Both the position numbers and the translations under genes were made by a program. Positions 61,481-64,000 of a stretch of 64,000 nt of DNA are shown here, one piece after another. The stretch lies in assembly GCA_021787475.1 (NCBI GenBank), contig JAJYLW010000004.1:1-64000 (forward strand). The letters run 5' to 3'. The number at the start of each line of letters is the position of its first letter. Positions within the stretch are counted from its first letter, which is position 1. The DNA comes from Actinomycetes bacterium. Lineage in GTDB: Bacteria; Actinomycetota; Thermoleophilia; BMS3ABIN01. Under the pieces are notes generated by a model that had not been told where the DNA came from, did not search any database, and worked only from the letters and a program-made list of their open reading frames with translations.

Positions 61481-63436
61481 TCATCTTAAAACTTCAACCA
61501 ACTCGGCTAAAAGTTGTTTGTCAGTATAACCATTAAGTGATATTGCGCCGGGCGGGCAGGCGGCGTTGCAGATGCCGCAGCCGCGGCAAAGCGATTCAAT
61601 CACCCGCGCCGTCACCAGCCCATCCGCGAGGCGGTCTTTGTCGATGGCGCCGAATGGACAGACGTCGCGGCACTTGAAGCAGCCGGCGCATCTGGACGGA
61701 TTTACCGCCGATACCATCGGGCTGGTCTCAAGCTCGCCGCGCGAAAGCAGCCCGATCACCTTGGCGGCGGCGGCCCCGGCCTGGGCCACCGTGGCGGGAA
61801 TGTCTTTCGGCCCCTGGCAGGCGCCCGCCAGAAAAACGCCGGCCGCCGCAGCTTCCACCGGCCTCAGCTTGGGATGCTCCTCGGCCATGAAGCCGGTCTC
61901 ATCACAGGCAATGTTAAGCTTCCGGGCCAGCTCGCCGGCGCCGGGGGCAGCGGTGAGGCCGGCGGCCAGCACCACCAGGTCCGCCTCGATCTCCACCTGG
62001 TCGCCGGCGAGTGTATCCGTTCCCATTACCACCAGCTTGCCGCGGCGGGGAAAAATCCTGCCGACGCGGCCGCGGATGAAAATGGCGCCGTACCGCGTCT
62101 GGGCGCGGCGGACGAATTCTTCATAATTCTTGCCGCCGGCGCGCATGTCAATGTAAAAAATATAAGACTGCGAATCAGGAATATGCTCTTTGGTAAGTAT
62201 TGCCTGCTTTGCGGTATACATGCAGCCGACGCTGCAGCACTGGGGCCGGCCCGCTGACTCATCCCGCGAGCCAACGCAGGAGACAAACGCCACCTGCCGC
62301 GGCTCGGCGCCGTCCGACGGGCGCCGGATGAGGCCGCCCGTGGGTCCGGAAGCGGACAGGAGCCGCTCGTACTGCGCCGAAGTAATCACATCCGGGTAAA
62401 GTCCTTTGCCAAAAGTGGGATAGGAGCCGGTCCAGTCGTAATGCCCGTAACCGGTGGCCGCGACAACGGCGCCGAAACTGCGGCTGACAACTTCATCCTC
62501 CTGCCCGTAATCAACGGCGCCGGCCGGGCAGAGCTTCTGGCAGAGCCGGCATTTGCCGCCATTAAAGCGGCGGCAGTACTGCTTGCGCAGGCTGGCCACC
62601 AGCGGCACCGCCTGGGGAAAGGCAACCGAGATCGCTTTTGACTGGCAGAGCCCGGCATTGAAATCATCCGGCGCTGGAGCAGGGCATTTCTCCTGGCAGA
62701 TCATGCAGCCGGTGCATTTTTCTTCGTCAACACAAGTGGATCTCCGCCGGATGTCAATCTGGAAATCTCCGACAAGCCCGCGAACGTCGTCAACTTCCGC
62801 ATTTGTCATCAGTTCGATATGATCGTGCTGCTTTATCTCAACCATCAGCGGCGTCAAGATGCACGAGGAACAATCCAGCGTTGGAAATGTCTTATCCAGG
62901 CGCGCCATATTCCCGCCGATGCTGGGGCTCTTCTCTACCAGGGTCACCGGGATGCCGGCGGCGGAAATATCCAGCGCCGCCCTGATGCCGGCAATGCCGC
63001 CACCAATAACGAGCGCCCGTCTGACCGCCGCTGTTTTTCCTCCCTGGAGCGGCACGTGGGCGCGGATGCGGGCAACCGCCTTGCGCACGAGGTCAACGGC
63101 CTTCATCGTCGCCTCGCCGGTATCGGCGTGGATCCAGGAGCACTGCTCGCGGATATTGACCATCTCCATCATGTAGGGGTTGAGGCCGGCGCGCTCAAGC
63201 GCGCGCCTGAATGTGGCCTCATGCATCCGCGGCGAGCAGGCGGCGATGACGATGCGGTCCAGGCGTTTCTCCCGGACCGCCGCGCCAATGGCGGCCTGGC
63301 CCGGGTCGGAGCAGGTGTACTGAATGCTCTCGGCGTGTGCGACGCCGCGCATGCCCGCGGCCGCCGCCGCCACCGCGCCGGTGTCAACGGTGGCGCTGAT
63401 ATTGGTGCCGCACTGGCAGATGAAAACGCCTAACAC
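61481..63436 (-). CDS. hdrA: Heterodisulfide reductase-like subunit A (HdrA)
   Basis: HdrA is the FAD-containing core where electron bifurcation takes place. The 651-residue protein has an N-terminal GVFICQCGTNIS domain, the FAD motif ALVIGGGIAGIRAALDIS near residue 145, and the HdrA cysteine region (LDCSSCILTP, CTGCMICQEKCP, CRLCQKLCPAG). CCSVGCMYTAKQA follows, then a C-terminal double ferredoxin (CAGCFKCRDVCPFG, CRGCGICNAACPPG). The start is GTG without a clear ribosome site. It is 195 bases after hdrB, across repeat-filled DNA. Confidence 0.94.
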   Translation of the reverse strand: MLGVFICQCGTNISATVDTGAVAAAAAGMRGVAHAESIQYTCSDPGQAAIGAAVREKRLDRIVIAACSPRMHEATFRRALERAGLNPYMMEMVNIREQCSWIHADTGEATMKAVDLVRKAVARIRAHVPLQGGKTAAVRRALVIGGGIAGIRAALDISAAGIPVTLVEKSPSIGGNMARLDKTFPTLDCSSCILTPLMVEIKQHDHIELMTNAEVDDVRGLVGDFQIDIRRRSTCVDEEKCTGCMICQEKCPAPAPDDFNAGLCQSKAISVAFPQAVPLVASLRKQYCRRFNGGKCRLCQKLCPAGAVDYGQEDEVVSRSFGAVVAATGYGHYDWTGSYPTFGKGLYPDVITSAQYERLLSASGPTGGLIRRPSDGAEPRQVAFVSCVGSRDESAGRPQCCSVGCMYTAKQAILTKEHIPDSQSYIFYIDMRAGGKNYEEFVRRAQTRYGAIFIRGRVGRIFPRRGKLVVMGTDTLAGDQVEIEADLVVLAAGLTAAPGAGELARKLNIACDETGFMAEEHPKLRPVEAAAAGVFLAGACQGPKDIPATVAQAGAAAAKVIGLLSRGELETSPMVSAVNPSRCAGCFKCRDVCPFGAIDKDRLADGLVTARVIESLCRGCGICNAACPPGAISLNGYTDKQLLAELVEVLR

Positions 63437-63600
63437 CGGACTTTGGATTCTGGACTCTGGATTTCGGATAAACCAAAAACCCGGATGCTGGATGCCGGAT
63501 GCCGGATACTGAATAAAACCTGAAACTCCAAACCTGAAACCGGAGCCCGGAGCCTGGATATTTGATTTTGGATTTCGGATAAACCAAAAAAGACTGTGAT
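63437..63600. repeat. Quasi-tandem GGAT/ATCC repeat spacer between hdrB and hdrA
   Basis: The block contains GGACTTTGGATTCTGGACTC, ATGCTGGATGCCGGATGCCG and two copies of GATTTCGGATAAACCAAAAA (about 63461-63480 and 63573-63592). There is no coding potential. It is the densest example of this repeat family in the window. Confidence 0.7.
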
Positions 63601-63630
63601 GTCAAAGCCCAAGTTGATCATTAATTCCCA

Positions 63631-64000
63631 TTATGCTTTTTTTGTGTTGTCAAAGCTCGATGTCCGATGGCTGATGCCCAAACTCAGGTGTGCATCGATG
63701 CCCAACTCTTCCGGCGAAAAGCCCAGCGCCAGGCCGAGCGCCTGGGTCAGATAAAGAACCGGCAGATGGTAGTCGGTGCCGAAAGCATCATTGATCTGCT
63801 GCTGACGCAAGTCCAGGTTTTGATGACAAAGCGGGCAGACGGTCACGAGAGCGTCCACCCCGCATTCCAAAGCAACCTCGATGATGCGCCGGCTCGCCTT
63901 AAGCACGATCTCTTTCCTGGCCAGCCCCATGTAAGAGCCGCAGCACTCGGTTTTAAACGGGAAGTGAGGAATTGTCGCGCCGGCCGCTTTCAGCAGCGGC
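63631..64000 (-). CDS. hdrB: Heterodisulfide reductase-like subunit B (HdrB), partial
   Basis: This gene is cut by the window edge; only the C-terminal 122 or so residues are visible. They contain a complete CCG-type motif, FKTECCGSYMGLARKEIV, and the second-half motif DALVTVCPLCHQNLDLRQ, which bind the noncubane cluster that reduces disulfides. VLYLTQALGLALGFSPEELGID is the typical HdrB tail. The 5' part, and hdrC if present, lie beyond 64000. The stop is followed by the repeat spacer. Confidence 0.92.
   Translation of the reverse strand, partial: PLLKAAGATIPHFPFKTECCGSYMGLARKEIVLKASRRIIEVALECGVDALVTVCPLCHQNLDLRQQQINDAFGTDYHLPVLYLTQALGLALGFSPEELGIDAHLSLGISHRTSSFDNTKKA

Noticed and set aside
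63437-63600. CRISPR-like array
   Set aside because: Units are short, imperfect and contiguous without unique spacers of constant length; they belong to the simple-sequence spacer family.

Overview
The window is a GC-rich bacterial segment, almost all of it coded on the minus strand. It suggests an anaerobic sulfur-cycling bacterium from a Gram-positive-related lineage. The reasons are a Firmicutes-style pyrR-pyrB-pyrC-carA-carB-pyrK-pyrD operon with a PyrR RNA leader, a division cluster carrying sepF, yggT and divIVA, frequent TTG/GTG starts, and a complete Dsr (dissimilatory sulfite reductase) region. I cannot assign a phylum from sequence alone; deep-branching Actinobacteriota or Firmicutes would fit.

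Layout: (1) 0.1-9.4 kb, pyrimidine operon with promoter and PyrR-binding leader. (2) 9.4-15.4 kb, a small accessory stretch: a MITE-like repeat, a single-pass membrane protein, a ParD/ParE-like toxin-antitoxin pair whose antitoxin is frameshifted by a 20-bp tandem duplication, acetyl-CoA synthetase, and a BPL-N/amidotransferase-like protein. (3) 15.4-31.4 kb, the Dsr region. In transcription order it is dsrN, a HEAT-like protein, dsrM, dsrC, dsrK, a truncated two-heme dsrJ, dsrA2, dsrB2, dsrD, dsrL2, dsrA1, dsrB1, dsrL1, dsrE, dsrF, dsrH. (4) 31.5-54.7 kb, a lipoprotein/division/cell-wall (dcw) cluster from mraZ down to rluD, without murE. (5) 54.8-58 kb, TPR protein, PAP2 phosphatase, prepilin peptidase, metallo-hydrolase. 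(6) 58.1-64 kb, a FlxABCD-HdrAB electron-bifurcation cluster, cut by the window edge inside hdrB.

How it works together: FlxABCD-HdrABC would couple NADH oxidation to ferredoxin and disulfide reduction. DsrMK would exchange electrons between menaquinone and the DsrC trisulfide. Two distinct DsrAB enzymes, each followed by its own DsrL-type NAD(P)H oxidoreductase, would handle sulfite. DsrD is a marker of the reductive direction, while DsrEFH and DsrL are classically linked to sulfur oxidation, so this region mixes the two gene sets. The Dsr copy-1 module (A1-B1-L1) is bracketed by an inverted pair of REP/BIME elements.

Intergenic spaces carry families of short quasi-tandem repeats that often supply stop codons or terminal codons of the adjoining genes. 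No rRNA, tRNA, CRISPR array or intact insertion sequence was seen.
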